Translations under genes and position numbers: made by a program | NCBI RefSeq assembly: GCF_016802725.1 | Contig: NC_052667.1 | Location: 19,812,846 to 19,876,845 of the forward strand | DNA: 64,000 nt | DNA from: Solenopsis invicta | Lineage: Eukaryota > Arthropoda > Insecta > Hymenoptera > Formicidae | Direction: 5' to 3' | Shown: positions 1-11,489 of the stretch, piece after piece | Layout of the letters: every line of letters starts with the position of its first letter | Numbering within the stretch: position 1 is the first letter of the stretch | The notes under the pieces: model-generated | What the model saw: the letters and a program-made list of their open reading frames with translations, nothing else | Database searches by the model: none | Told to the model about the DNA's origin: nothing

Positions 1-60
1 GGCTTCACCAGTTCTGCAAACGACGATTTATTTCGAAATCTGGCTAAGGCATTTGTGCAG
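1..60 (+). CDS. PLA1 copy 1, exon 2 (3' end)
   Basis: Twenty codons aligning with the 3' end of copy 2 exon 23944-24088, starting inside the oxyanion-hole motif (GFTSS). The exon ends at CAG followed by the donor GTAGAT, in phase 0. The left edge is cut by the window. Confidence 0.85.
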
Positions 61-3000
61 GTAGATATCATGCATTCGCAAACAAATAATTGGAAGGGAA
101 AATACGAAGCATCAACTGCAATACAAAAATGTAGATTCAATTTAAAGTCCTATGAAATCCGGTAACGAGAATACTATGAAAAATGCGATAAAGAATACGA
201 TCAAGAATTTAAAGGAGTATTCTAGAAAAAAAATTTACCTATTATAGAAAAAATTTTGTAGATTCGCACTAAAATATCCATGCCGGATGATTACTCTAAT
301 AGAAGTTTTGGATAGGATCTTAATACAAACTTTGCCGAACTTTTACAAACAATTCCGAAATCTGTGCCTGTTCTAAACCAAAATTTGTAACCCTTTTCAA
401 TCCGTACATCAACTTCAAGTTTTATCTGAATGAATCTGAAACAGTCATTCAATCCTTTTTAATCCAGGAATCCAATTTGAATAAATTCAAAAGTTATCTT
501 AATAATTTTTTCAATTTTTTCTCTTCCGTGAGTCCAATCCAAACAAATCCGAAGCTCGTTTCAATCTTTAAAATCTGTGCCGTTATCAAATTTTAATCGG
601 AATGAATAATTTGGTAACAATCCGGAAAAAACTTTCTAACTATATTTCATTCTATCTTTCTTTTTTTCTCTTTATTTTCTATTTGCCTAAATACATTTTT
701 ATCCAAAATCTGTATCCAAATCTTTTCAATACTTTCATCGGAGTACCTAAGACAGCTTACTCCATGACCTAACTATCCATTCTCAAACACCACGAGATCT
801 AAAATCAAATCATAAGACGTCTTTAAGACTATTTCTAAAATTGTGTCTTATAGACGTTTTTTTAGACCACTGAAGAACGTCTTATGACTCGATTTTAAAT
901 TTCATGTTGTTTGGGTTCGAATAGACAGTGCTGGATGGCCTTTATTATTCTAATATCCACAGAATTGGAATCGCTCAAACAACATTGTCAACGAATCATG
1001 AGTCACTAATGCGTTTCCCTCTTAAATATATAATGCACAAAGAAAAGCACGGGCAATACGAGCACGATTATAATAACTTTAACTCTTCAAATTAAAGTAA
1101 TTTCTAGAAGCATTTTTAACAAGAAACACAAGAAAAGTAATTAGAAAATGCTCCAACCACTAGATATAAAAAAAACTAAATAGGTATCAAAATTATAAGT
1201 ACTGCAAACATGGAGGTTTCCCGCCCTTCCTACGCGGAAGGACGCAATCCGAAAAGTGTGACTTAATCCAATTGACTTAATCCAATCAAAATTTTTGTTG
1301 CAATTGACCATGTTTCATTTGACTAGTTTGTCATTTTGGACTGAGAATGTGATCAATATGAACGTGCTCCATCGTAAGAAAAATTTGGGTTGAGTTAGGT
1401 TATACCTTTTGCAAGACAGTGTGTATTAAAAGTCATAAACAGAAATCTTTGCCTTACTAAATTAGTGAATTTACTTTATATACGTATATACAAAAATAAT
1501 AGATACTGAAACTTGCTTTGAAAAAGAATTCTTTGCTTTAAAAATGCAAATACTCTATTTTAAAAACACATACAATATTTTTGTTTCTAAAACTAATTTA
1601 ATCTTCAGCTGACACACTGGGTGTCGTATATTTGGGTTATTTTATGAAAATGTTTGGCATTCATAAATCGTTCGCTCCTTTTTTTCTGAATATTTCGAAT
1701 ATATTCAACTTCTCCATTTTCGCATCTATTTAGTCTTTTTCTTGACCTTCTGGCGTATCAATTAAAAAAAAATTGTTCAAATTCTATGCATTAGATACTG
1801 ACATATACGCAATTAAAAATAGTTGGGTGACGTACAACCATGTGTGGCAAAATATCGAATTCAATATAGTGTGTCAGCTGAGGGTTAATAATATTTATTT
1901 TGATATCTGTTGGTTGGAAAATCTTTTTACTATTTTTCCTGTTTTCTTTGTTGTGCTTTGCTTTAGAAAATCACTTTTATTTTGACGGAACATTGTAATC
2001 GCTCCACAATATGGAATAACGAACAGTTCAATAACGTTAAATAAAAAAAAAAAAACATAAATCGTTCTTTGTTCAACATATTGAACTGTTGCTTAGTCCC
2101 TGGTTTCCTTATTCTCGGTTTTGTTCATTGTGTTTAGAGTTTTAACGACCTTGCGACTAGTAGTACAATAAAGACATTGTCCCGCTACCTGATTTCTTCT
2201 ATATGTCAATAAACAACATACTTCTAAGAACATTGATTGAGGACAGAATAGTCAGAATTGTTGGCACTGCATGCAAGGCGAATGGTTATTTGTCTAGTGC
2301 CCGAATAACAGGGCCCCGATACTTCGACTGACCATCATCTCGCCCGCCCAAATCGTTACCCTATACATGGTCACTGCATAAACATAGACAATTCCCGCAG
2401 ACAGGCATAGAATTCAAGTACCTGATCTACTTAGGACAAAAAGCGACTATCAGTCAACTTGTCCGTTCTCGGAATCAGAAACTCGAAATGAATTGTGAAG
2501 CTCAGGTTTGAGGCCATTCAAGGTAAAGTCCAGATATTTTATCTAAGACTCTACCTTCATGTGGGCAAATTTCAACGACAACGTAGGCTCGTTGTGAACG
2601 AACCTTGTCGTTTTCTGGTGCGCTATCTCCAGAACTATACCGCGTTAGGCGCGCCCAGTACTGCTGCTGTCGATGGCTACAATTTCCTGCAATTTTATCC
2701 TGCGGCCATGTGTCATCTGCATAGCAAATCATAGTACAGTCAGGGGACAGGACAGTGCAAAGAATTCTGTCTCAATCGAGATTCTATATCTACAGAACTA
2801 ATATTTTTTTACAAACGACTTTGGCAAAGAAATAACATAGAAACAGCAAAAAAATACTTTTGCTTGAAATAGCTTTATGTGATTTCTCATTCTTGTCTTA
2901 ACAAAAGTATTTTTGGAAGCAAATTCTCAAAATTGGACTCCGGAGTGAAAAAAAATAAAACAATGTTAAGTATCATTGAAACTTAATTGAATTCAAAATT

Positions 3001-6000
3001 TGAATTTTTGTAACTATTTTGATTCTAAAATTATATTAAAATTTTGCTGAAATTTTTCTACTGGTTTCTCTGTAATTTCATAATATATTTCTGTACAATT
3101 TTTACGTTAAGTTGACAATTTCTGGGACAAATAGCGGAAAAATGTGTAAAAAAATTGCAGAAAAATATTTTTATTTAGAGCACCTTTTATTTTATTCTGT
3201 GATTTTTTAATAATAAGGAATACAGAACTCCTGTGTTCACCTAGCAGTAATGCCACGTATTACTTGATAAATATTCTGTTTTTCTTATATTTCTCCACAA
3301 ATAGATTTTATAAAGAAAATGTGAAGTAATTTCTTCTAAAAAATCTCTGCAATTCCTTTTTGTTTTTCTTTTGTGATTGCATAAAAGATTTACCAATCTC
3401 AATTTTTTGCATATAAGTTCTGCAGAAAAAATACCAAAAATTTTGCAACAGTATTCCATATAAATTCTCCGATAATTTATCTGAATAGTTTTGTTTTTAG
3501 TTTTTCTTTAATTTTTCAGCATATAGATCTTACAGAAAAAATGCATTGAAATGTCTCTTTCAATTTCCTTACAATATTGCCTGTAAAATTTGTATTTTTT
3601 CTGCAATTTTATCTGCAGCTTCTTGTCGATTTCTCTACTAAGATAATTTACGGATTTTCAATAATATTTTTTCAACCGCTTTTGTAAAGAAAATAATATA
3701 GAAACAGCAGAAAATATTTTTGCCTGGAAATTGACTTGTAAAATTGCAAGAGTTCTGAAAAATATTGTCAAGAGAATTCTAAAATATCTTGTCTATTTGA
3801 AAAAAAGGAATATTATTTTTTTAAGGAATATTTATTTTTAAAATTAATTCAGCATTAATTTAGTATTTATTTTATATTAATCATGTTTTAAAGAATGTTT
3901 ACTATTAACATTTATTTTACATTAATTATTTGAAATAAAAATTAAATAAAAAATATTTTTATATTTAATTTAATTATCATATTGATTCTTTTTCTAATTG
4001 TATTCTCTTTATTTGGAAAAATAACGGAATAGTTATTTGAGATGCTATTCCGTATTTGTAAAAATCAGTAAAAAAAAAAAATTAATTTTGTTTACATGAA
4101 TTATGTTTATACTAATTTTGTAACATGTTTATATAATATATTTTATATATGTTTTATATTTTTGATAACATATATTGACTTATCAGTGATATGTATATTT
4201 GGTGTAGTAAAAAAAAATCCATTATTTTTGCATTAAATTGAAGGCCTTATTTAACATAGTTAGAATGATCCGATTTAGGTTAAATATGCACCGTTTTATT
4301 TGATAACTTGTTTCCATTTTGAAGATAATTTTATTATGCCTCTTTCGTAGAAATCCTCGTTTCTATTGGCAATAAACTGAGACAGTCGATTTTCACAAGC
4401 TTTTCTTAAGAGAAATTTTTCACCAATAAAATCATTCGCCATAGACAGGAACAGGTAGTAATCACTTGATGCCAAGTCCGGACTATAAGGTGGATGTATA
4501 AGAACTTCCCAACCAAGCTCCCGGAGCTTGTGGCGAGTCCTGGCGACTATCAATGTGTGTGGCCTGGCGTTGTCCTGATGGAACACAATTCCTCTCTTAT
4601 TGGCCAAAGCTGGCCGTTTCTAGATGATTGCTTTCTTCAAACGGTCCAATTGTTGACGGTACAGGTCCGAATTAAGAGTTTAACCGTAGGGGAGCAGTTC
4701 AAAGTAGATGATTCCCTGCTAATCCCACCAAATACACAGCAAAACCTTCCTGACCGTCAATCCTGGCTTGGCCACCGTTTGCGCCGGCTCACCGCGATTC
4801 GACCACGACCGTTTTAGCTTGACGTAAGTGATCTACTTTTCATTACCAGTAACCATCTGCTTCAAAAATGGGTCGATTTTACGATTCAGCAGCAATTCGC
4901 AAATGGAAATTTGGTCATAAGGTTTTTTTGCGTTAACTCGTGTGGCACCCATACATCGAGCTTCTTTTTGTATCCAGCTTTATTTAAGTGGTTTTAAACG
5001 TTTTTTTTTTTGTGCAATGTTTAGCTTCTGGGCAATCAAAACAGTACATGACGGTCGGACTCGACGATTTCCATTATTTTATCGATATTTAAAATAATGG
5101 ATTTCTTTTTACTACACCTAATATTAACACCAAGTGATCATAGATCATCACTTAGGTACCAGTTCGCAAAAGTAAGTAAAGTTGATAACGGTTTCGATTT
5201 GAATGGGTGACCGCTTGGAAATTTCCGAAAATAAAGTTTCCTGCAAGGTTAAATAAAGATCTCTGCAAATTCAAATAAAGCTCTCACGGAGTTCTGAAAA
5301 GCGTACATAGGAACTTCCACGAAGTTTAGAAAGCTTCCCGAGAACTACGTTGAAGCTTGCAAGGACCTAAAACAAATGACTTTAGAGCTCTCTGCAAGCT
5401 TAAATAAAGTTCTTGCAAATTTAAATGAAGCTTTCACGAAGCTCTCAAAAATAAACGTAGACGCTCTCGGACAGCTCAGTACAAATTCTTTTAAAGTTAA
5501 AAGAAAAATACAAAAATTTTATGAACTTTTTGAGTTTATCGTGATCAGAATAATTGCGAATATTTTGCTATTCCAGAGACATCTCTAAAACCTTGCAGAT
5601 ATTTCGAAACCTAGCTGGTTGAAGTTTGGAACGTTCCTGGAGCAATTTTTTTTAAATTATTTTTCACAATTTTACTTTGTCAATCAATGAATATTAAGAG
5701 GATGCTATAGTGACGGAAATTACCGACACATTATAGTGTTCATTAATTTTCGAATTGGCTCTACAGATCACAAAATCCTTTTACAGAACAAAAGTACGCA
5801 CCAAAACAAAGGGCGGGCTGGTAAATTTTACGAGAAAATCGAATAAAAAGTTAAAAATTTATTTATTTTTGGCTCTTGGATCTGTCAACCAAGGTTAACT
5901 TTTGTCATTTACTAACGTTCTGTAGCTCGTATGTATGAAATGAGACCAGGCCGCACTTTAGAAAACTCTAACGAACAACACTGACTGTGTGTCATTCCAG

Positions 6001-9000
6001 TCAAAAGCTTAACAAAAAAGTTTAACATGTAAACAGCTGTACAAATTTCGCTTAGCGCACGTAAACAATGGCAAGCAGAGTAGTGACTGTAGTTGATAGG
6101 TCTTTTCGCAGATGGCGAAATAATCGAAAAACAAAGATAGATCTATGCGTTGGACAAAGAGCGATAGCCTGGTCTCCCTCGAAAAATAATCTGCAATGCC
6201 GACGTCGAGGAAGTTCTTCGGTCACTATAGCATCCTCTTAAGTGCTATAAATTAAAAAACAAAACGCATCGTACAAATACGAACGTCGAAAGCACTCTTA
6301 CGCTCGAAAAACCGCCCTTCGAAACACTTTAAAAAGTCTCCCGACTCTAAAATCAATTCGTACCATTTGCTTTCCGCAGAGAGGCATTACTAACTACCAG
6401 CTAACGGATAAAAATTTCTCGGACCTAATACGTGCTTGGAAAGGCACTCTTATTCTTGAAAATCCACTTTTTGAATCATTTTATATTTTATTATGTAGCA
6501 ATTATAATCGTCAGTTGACTATTTGAAAATTAAGTGATGTCAAATTTGTGAACTTTTGCTCATTAGAAATGCTTCTTAGCGAAGGGGCAAATGGTACAAA
6601 TCGATTTTAGAGTCAACAGATTTTTTAGAGTGTTTCAAAGAGCGGTTTTTTGAGCGTAAGGGTGCTTTCCGACGTTCGTATTCGTACAATGCGTTTTGTT
6701 TTCTAGTTTATAGCACTTAACATTTACTGTTTGACAAAGAAAAATCGTGAAAAATAATTTTTAAAAAATCGCTCCAGGAACGTTCCAAACTTCAACCAGC
6801 TCAATATAATGACATCTATAGTATCACAAAAAAACATTAAAACACATTATATTGTAATGTTGCTGCAATATTTCTCCAGGCGGATATTTAATTATTGCTG
6901 CAATGTTGCAACAATATTGCAGCAACTTTTCATAACGTTTTTGCAATATCGCAATCTTGTAATGAAATATTTTTTACAAGTTATTGCTGCAATCTTCCTG
7001 TGTTATATGAAAAAATAATTTTCTGTGTTTACAGAAAGGTCATACGGCATTGATAGTGGATTGGTCTCAGGCAGCCTGCAGTTTGTTAATACAGTATCCT
7101 ACAGCGGTAGAAAACACTCGCAAGATAGGTCCACTTATAGCAAAGTATAACTACTTAAAAAAAAATTAATATATAATATTAAATAAAAAAAAAATATTAA
7201 TAATTACTTAATATATATTAAGAATAAAATCAAGAATTTTCTTTAACATCAATCATAACAGTAACAGAATATTAATGAATATAATTTCACACTTAACAAT
7301 GAACATTGAAAAAAAAGCTGTAATATGAATTAAAACGTAGTTTATTCAAGTAAACGTTAAATTATGGGTTGCCACTAATATATGCAGTAGATTCAACTAT
7401 TTTATTTATTCAACTATATTTGTGTCTTTACTAATAACTCTTTGTTTCGTTAATAATATTACTGAATTAAGAAAATATTTCTCCAATTAAATTAATATTG
7501 TTGATTCAACAGCATTTTCTTCTTAATTGAATATGTAGTAATTTGTATATATTATGTTCAATATGTATTTTATTACATTTATTGTTGATACAAATGAAAA
7601 TATTTCTCTGCTATTTCTTTACAAATATTTATGCAAATTCCTTGCACATTTATTCTCTGTTTGTCTTAAGAACGAGTCATTTTATGCAGAGAAATTGCTA
7701 AGAAATTAAAAAAAAAAATTCGGCGAAATTTCAGCATAATCTTAGTATGAAAATAGTAGAGTTGGGAACTCACTTTTAAAAAATACTCTTGTTAAAATAA
7801 GAGTGAAAAATCATATAATGCTATATCTTTTATTCTAGTCTGTGATTTTCTATTTTATAAGAAATACAGAACTCCCGCGTTCATTTACTAGTGCAAGTCT
7901 TTTAAACGTATGTTCTGGTTTTCTTCTTGCTTTATCTGTAATTTCATTGCACTTTTTCCATTGTTTCTTTATCAGGTATTTTCAGTTTCTGTTCAATGTC
8001 TCGGCAAAGCGAATATGCAGAGCAAAAGTAAACAAGTTTCAGAGAAAAAGTATTTTGTATTTTGAAAATATTTTCCTAGTTTCTCCACAATTTCTCTGCA
8101 ATTTCTCTACAATTTGTCTGTCAATTGTCTTCAGTTTTTTTTATATTACTCTGCAAGTGAGTATTGCAGAGAACATGTAAAAAAACATTTTTTTCAAATA
8201 TCTCTGTATATTATATAATAGTTTCTCTCCTTTTTCTTTGCATTTACTCTGTGACTGCTTTCAAAATTTGCTATTATTTTTTTTTATCTTCTTTGCAGAT
8301 AGATCTTGCAGAAAAAATACCAACAAATTTTTCAAAAGTAGCTGCAAATTTTTCGAAATTTGTCTGAGTTTCTTTGTAGTTTTGTCTTTAATTTTTCTAA
8401 AATTTTTCCAGTTTCTCTAAAAATGAATTCTTTTATATAGAAAAAAATGCATAGAAACTTCTCTTCCAATTGCTCTACAGTATTGTCTGTAAATGTGTAT
8501 GTATTTTCTCTGTAATTTTATCAACAGTTTCTCGTGAATATGTCTAATATAGTATATTTCAACAAATTTTTTTATATTATTCCATAAATTATTTTTATAG
8601 AGAAACAGTATAGAAGTAGCTCAGAAATATTGTTGTTTGAGGCGTGCGAGGTTTCATTATTCTGGATTTTTGTCTTATTTTGTCATCTAAAATCATTTTT
8701 TAAATTTTTACATAAATTTTCTTTAAACATTTCATATAATGCAAAAAAATGCAAAATATAGTACTGAATCAAAAATATATTTATATAATGTACCAAAAAC
8801 ACGACGTCCATATATTTAATCGTATGTTTCACATTATATTTAATCAAATTTTCTCTTGGCAGCTATACCATTGACATGATCAACACCTGTAAAACTCCAC
8901 TGGAAAACATGAAGTTTGTCGGTCACAGTCTTGGCTCACACGTATGTGGCTTCGCCGCAAAACAAATCAAGAGATTGACAAATGAAACTGTGCCGACAAT

Positions 9001-11445
9001 TTTGTGCCTCGATCCTGCTAAACCTGAGTTCGGTGGCAATCCGTGTGAGGAGAGAGTCTGCAAAGAGGACACCAAACGTATGGTAGTTTTTAAAACGTCG
9101 ATACTCGGGATATCGGATCCTATAGGTCACCTCAATCTACAGTTCGGTAATGGACTGACGCAACCGGCATGTAAGAGATCAATAGCATTTACTTATTCCG
9201 TATAACGAGATATTAAATATCGCTGAAGAAGCAGAAAAGTGATGACAGAAAGTTACAAATAAAACAAATTTGCATTTTAGGCTGGTTTATAGACATAAAT
9301 TGCCATCACACCGAATCAATCACATATGCAACCGATATGGTGGATGAAAAGTGTTTACGCCTTGCTGTTCCTTTCGAGTAAGTTAAACCCTCTTTTATAC
9401 TTCAGCTTAATTTGATTTAACTTTCACGAGCTCAGATAATATTTCATGTAAAAGTAAAGCAGTGCAATCCATTTGTTAGTATCTATGAGTTATGTTGCTA
9501 TGATAATGACAGAATTATTTGCTGTATTAAACTTTGGCTTGCACGTTGCTGAAATAATATTTTCTACTTTTGATATTGAACAAATATGCAAAAATGCAAT
9601 TTTAACGATGCTATTATAATCATAAACTTTTTACCACAATTGTTTCCGCAAAGCTGCTTACATCGAAAAGTGATTAAAGTTGTCTCCATGTTGTCTGTTG
9701 CACTGTCACGTATACTATCAATTTAAACAATAAGAAATTTTTCCTGTAAAATTTCCTAAATGGACAAATTAAAGGAAATTTTGGTGAAATAATGCCAAGA
9801 ATTATTGAATAGTATAAATGTTTTAATCCATTGAGGCAATACCAGGTCTTATATTTTTTTAACTATCTGGAAAAAAATTGCAACTTTAATAGGATGTTTT
9901 ATTACACATAGCACTAGACACTACACGCTAAACACTTGTTTAGATTACTATTAGTTCTTATTCTTACAAAATTTTCTTAATAGTAAAACGTTCATTCCTT
10001 TAAAAGATTGCAAAAACCACTTTCAAAAATTTTTCGCTAAAACACTTGAATCCCATGCACGAGAAATTATGCAGTTGCTCAAAATTTAAGATGGCAAAAG
10101 ATTATAGAAAACAATTATTGTTATATCACTGATTGGAGCTGTTTCTAAATATAAATAAATATGATCTAATTTTAAGTTAAGAATATGACATTAATATTAA
10201 AAGATACGACTTTACTTCTAACTCAATTCATGTAAAAAAAAAGCCTAAAACAAATGTATATTTAGACATTAGAGGAAAGGAGGAGGTTGTGGAATAGTAT
10301 TTTGTTTTTTGACAATAGTTCATTATCAATAAACATTAATGCAATACAATTCTAACCAATTTATTAGCCATAGAGTTCTACTAATCACCCTATAGGTAGA
10401 AGTTTATCGGATATATCGGACGAACGTAATTTACAATTACGGAAAAAAGGATGCTTTCGTGGAATAGCAGAGGAATTGTGAAATACTAAGAACTAATATA
10501 ACACTTTTATTTATAAAAGAACAAATCAATGTTATTAAAATATATTTTATTTAAAAAAAAATGTTTTAATTTTTCTAGCTTAAAAAATTGTTCTAATAAA
10601 ACTTGAATTTTTTTCCAATAGTTTTTTTGTTTCTAATAAACATTATATAACGTCTACAATGAGATTGTAAAGTCGCAAGAAAGATGCACATGGTGGACGA
10701 CCATATTCTACTACCACAGCTTACATATAACATGACTTTATTTGCCGAATTCATACACACATAATGATACACATTAAATTCAATAACATTATTTGAAATT
10801 TTCATTCAAGATCTTCATATTAGACCACAATAAAAAATTAATGTAACATACTTCTAAAAATTACGTAGAGAGTATACACCTGTAAAAATTTCTGCTATCT
10901 GTAAAACTAAAATTCAGCTTTTATAAAAACGCAGCGAACATTAATGACCAGTAACCTATTTACAATGACGAAATAGACTGTAACAATTTTAATAGTTACT
11001 TTTAGAATTCAACGCAAATTATACGAAATATTATGAGATTCCATCACCCCAGATTTATTCCACAATCACCGTTTCTCTTCTATAATTATAAAATAATAAC
11101 TATTCTGTTATTCTGGATTTTTTAATTTTACATATTTGAATATTTATTCTTGTATAAAGGGTATAAAACATGTAAATATTTAAACATTTACTTAAAAAGC
11201 TTGAGTTTTAATCGCAATTTATTATTGGGATTATTTATGAGCAGAATCTTTCCTTTATTTTATGGTTATAATGTTACTTAATTTTGGTTTAACAATTTTT
11301 TAGTGCGTTCAGCTATCCTACGGCTGACACACAAGATTGTCTTGTCGTGAACAGCAATATACTAAAGCCGGACAATACCGCCGTGGGACAAAAGTACGTA
11401 TATACTGACTGTGCAGAGAATACGTTTAAATGTAAGAAAGAATAG
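1..11445 (+). CDS. PLA1-like secreted lipase, copy 1 (5' part off window)
   Basis: This is a lipase-superfamily enzyme of the insect phospholipase A1 group, predicted to be secreted and to hydrolyse the sn-1 ester of phospholipids. Visible exons are 1-60, 7035-7144, 8863-9170, 9281-9377 and 11304-11445. All junctions have GT/AG and the phases join without a break to a TAG stop, giving 238 codons. Exon 8863-9170 carries the nucleophile motif GHSLG and the acid residue in LCLDPA; exon 9281-9377 carries the CHHTES motif with the probable catalytic His. The exon with the signal peptide and the start of the oxyanion exon lie left of the window. Compared with copy 2, the third exon is two codons shorter. 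Intron 2 (61-7034) is swollen by transposons. It looks functional where visible. Venom versus digestive or housekeeping use cannot be told from sequence alone. Confidence 0.85.
784..913. repeat. Short palindromic repeat (MITE-like)
   Basis: The left end reads CAAACACCACGAGATCTAAA, and the right end reads back as a diverged inverse ending in ATGTTGTTTGG. The internal halves also mirror each other around CATAAGACGTC / GTCTTATG. Relatives occur at 24601-24730 (the copy 2 orthologue) and at 53565-53688. Confidence 0.6.
1598..1888. mobile_element. piggyBac-like MITE with TTAA target duplications
   Basis: Flanked by TTAA on both sides. The termini are inverted copies of CCCTCAGCTGACACACT; the left end here is slightly mutated (TCTTCAG). 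TTAA duplication and ends beginning CCC are hallmarks of piggyBac-type elements. At about 290 bp it is non-autonomous. The same element sits at the orthologous place in copy 2 (25407-25693). Confidence 0.75.
2810..3740. repeat. Intronic diverged repeat, member A
   Basis: AT-rich sequence built around motifs such as TCTCTGCAATTT and GCAGAAAAA. It shares a segment (around 3195-3240, GAATACAGAACTCC) with the segment around 7840-7900. Both are duplicated again in copy 2 (26580-27465 and 31330-32520). Its nature is unknown and boundaries are approximate. Confidence 0.4.
4198..5121 (-). mobile_element. mariner transposon, internally deleted, copy 1 only
   Basis: Terminal inverted repeats pair at both ends: GGTGTAGTAAAAA at the left, and its near-perfect inverse TTTTTACTACACC at the right. 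A TA dinucleotide flanks each end. The minus strand encodes a decayed Tc1/mariner transposase. Recognisable parts are GEPAQTVAKPGLT (about 4770), LLPYG (about 4690), HQDNARPHT (about 4570) and YSPDLASSDYYLF (about 4470), with catalytic Asp residues two and three kept. The total of 924 bp is shorter than the usual 1.3 kb, and in-frame stops and frameshifts show it is dead. The orthologous site in copy 2 (near 29850) is empty, so the insertion is probably younger than the duplication. Confidence 0.9.
4296..4607 (-). pseudogene. mariner transposase C-terminal fragment
   Basis: A 103-codon open stretch with the DD34D catalytic motifs HQDNARPHT and PYSPDLASSDY, ending in WKQVIK as mariner transposases typically do. 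Upstream parts are readable only across stops and shifts. Confidence 0.9.
5613..6801. mobile_element. Foldback element with long inverted arms, copy 1 only
   Basis: The left end AGCTGGTTGAAGTTTGG and the right end CCAAACTTCAACCAGCT are exact inverses. The complementarity continues for roughly 230 bp per arm once the nested insertion at 5694-6241 is removed (left arm 5613-5693 plus 6242-about 6395; right arm about 6575-6801). There is no coding capacity. Copy 2 has ordinary intron sequence at this place (30500-30560), so the element inserted, with a small local loss, after the duplication. Confidence 0.85.
5694..6241. mobile_element. TTAA-flanked MITE nested in the foldback left arm
   Basis: Bounded by TTAA at both ends, with perfect 17 bp terminal inverted repeats GAGGATGCTATAGTGAC. 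Removing it with one TTAA restores pairing of the surrounding left arm with the right arm through TTAAGTGCTATAAA, which proves insertion. TTAA duplication points to a piggyBac-type source. No transposase is visible inside the 548 bp. Confidence 0.85.
7035..7144 (+). CDS. PLA1 copy 1, exon 3
   Basis: Acceptor TTTACAG, donor GTATAA. Encodes the strand starting KGHTA and the VDW motif seen in PLA1 lipases. It is 6 nt shorter than the matching exon of copy 2 (30787-30902), an in-frame loss or gain of two codons. Ends in phase 2. Confidence 0.85.
7590..8640. repeat. Intronic diverged repeat, member B
   Basis: AT-rich intron 3 sequence related to 2810-3740 (shared CTGTGATTTT and GAATACAGAACTCC blocks). 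No open frame in it is conserved between the PLA1 copies. Confidence 0.35.
8863..9170 (+). CDS. PLA1 copy 1, exon 4 (catalytic Ser and Asp)
   Basis: Acceptor CTTGGCAG, donor T|GTAAGAG. Contains GHSLGSHVCG with the catalytic Ser and LCLDPAKP with the Asp. The open frame runs on to 9205, but phase and the next exon show that the codons after 9170 are intronic. The exon is 308 nt, the same length as in copy 2. Confidence 0.9.
9281..9377 (+). CDS. PLA1 copy 1, exon 5 (catalytic His)
   Basis: Acceptor CATTTTAG, donor GA|GTAAGTT. Encodes the CHHTESITYA segment with the probable catalytic His. The same 97 nt exon occurs in copy 2 at 33137-33233. Confidence 0.88.
9378..11303 (+). other. PLA1 copy 1, intron 5
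   Basis: A non-coding intron that aligns with 33234-36815 of copy 2. It lacks the roughly 0.6 kb block at 33513-34160 and the solo LTR at 35222-36214. I see no other element in it. Confidence 0.6.
11304..11445 (+). CDS. PLA1 copy 1, exon 6 (terminal)
   Basis: Acceptor TTTTTTAG. Encodes the Cys-containing C-terminal segment and stops at TAG. The same 142 nt exon in copy 2 stops at TAA. An AATAAA polyadenylation hexamer follows at 11484-11489. Confidence 0.88.
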
Positions 11446-11483
11446 CAGCAAGCCGTGAATTATAAACGTCTCATTATAATAGA

Positions 11484-11489
11484 AATAAA
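11484..11489 (+). promoter_or_regulatory. Poly(A) signal, PLA1 copy 1
   Basis: AATAAA 39 nt after the stop codon. It is conserved at the equivalent place in copy 2 (36996-37001). Confidence 0.6.

Larger units (their letters stand above)
61..7034 (+). other. PLA1 copy 1, intron 2
   Basis: A roughly 7 kb intron without host coding sequence. It holds a short palindromic repeat (784-913), a TTAA-flanked MITE (1598-1888), a mariner (4198-5121) and a foldback element (5613-6801). The rest aligns with copy 2 intron 24089-30786. Positions about 295-750 have no counterpart in copy 2. Confidence 0.75.

Noticed and set aside
2495..2734. Open frame whose first codons recur in copy 2 (26280)
   Set aside because: The frames diverge after about 30 codons through indels, as expected of intron sequence, and no family is recognisable.
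4494..4817. Plus-strand frame over the first mariner
   Set aside because: Antisense to the transposase motifs on the minus strand.
9171..9205. Extension of the lipase frame past 9170 (and 33027-33061 in copy 2)
   Set aside because: The GTAAGAG donor and the phase of the next exon show that these codons are intronic.
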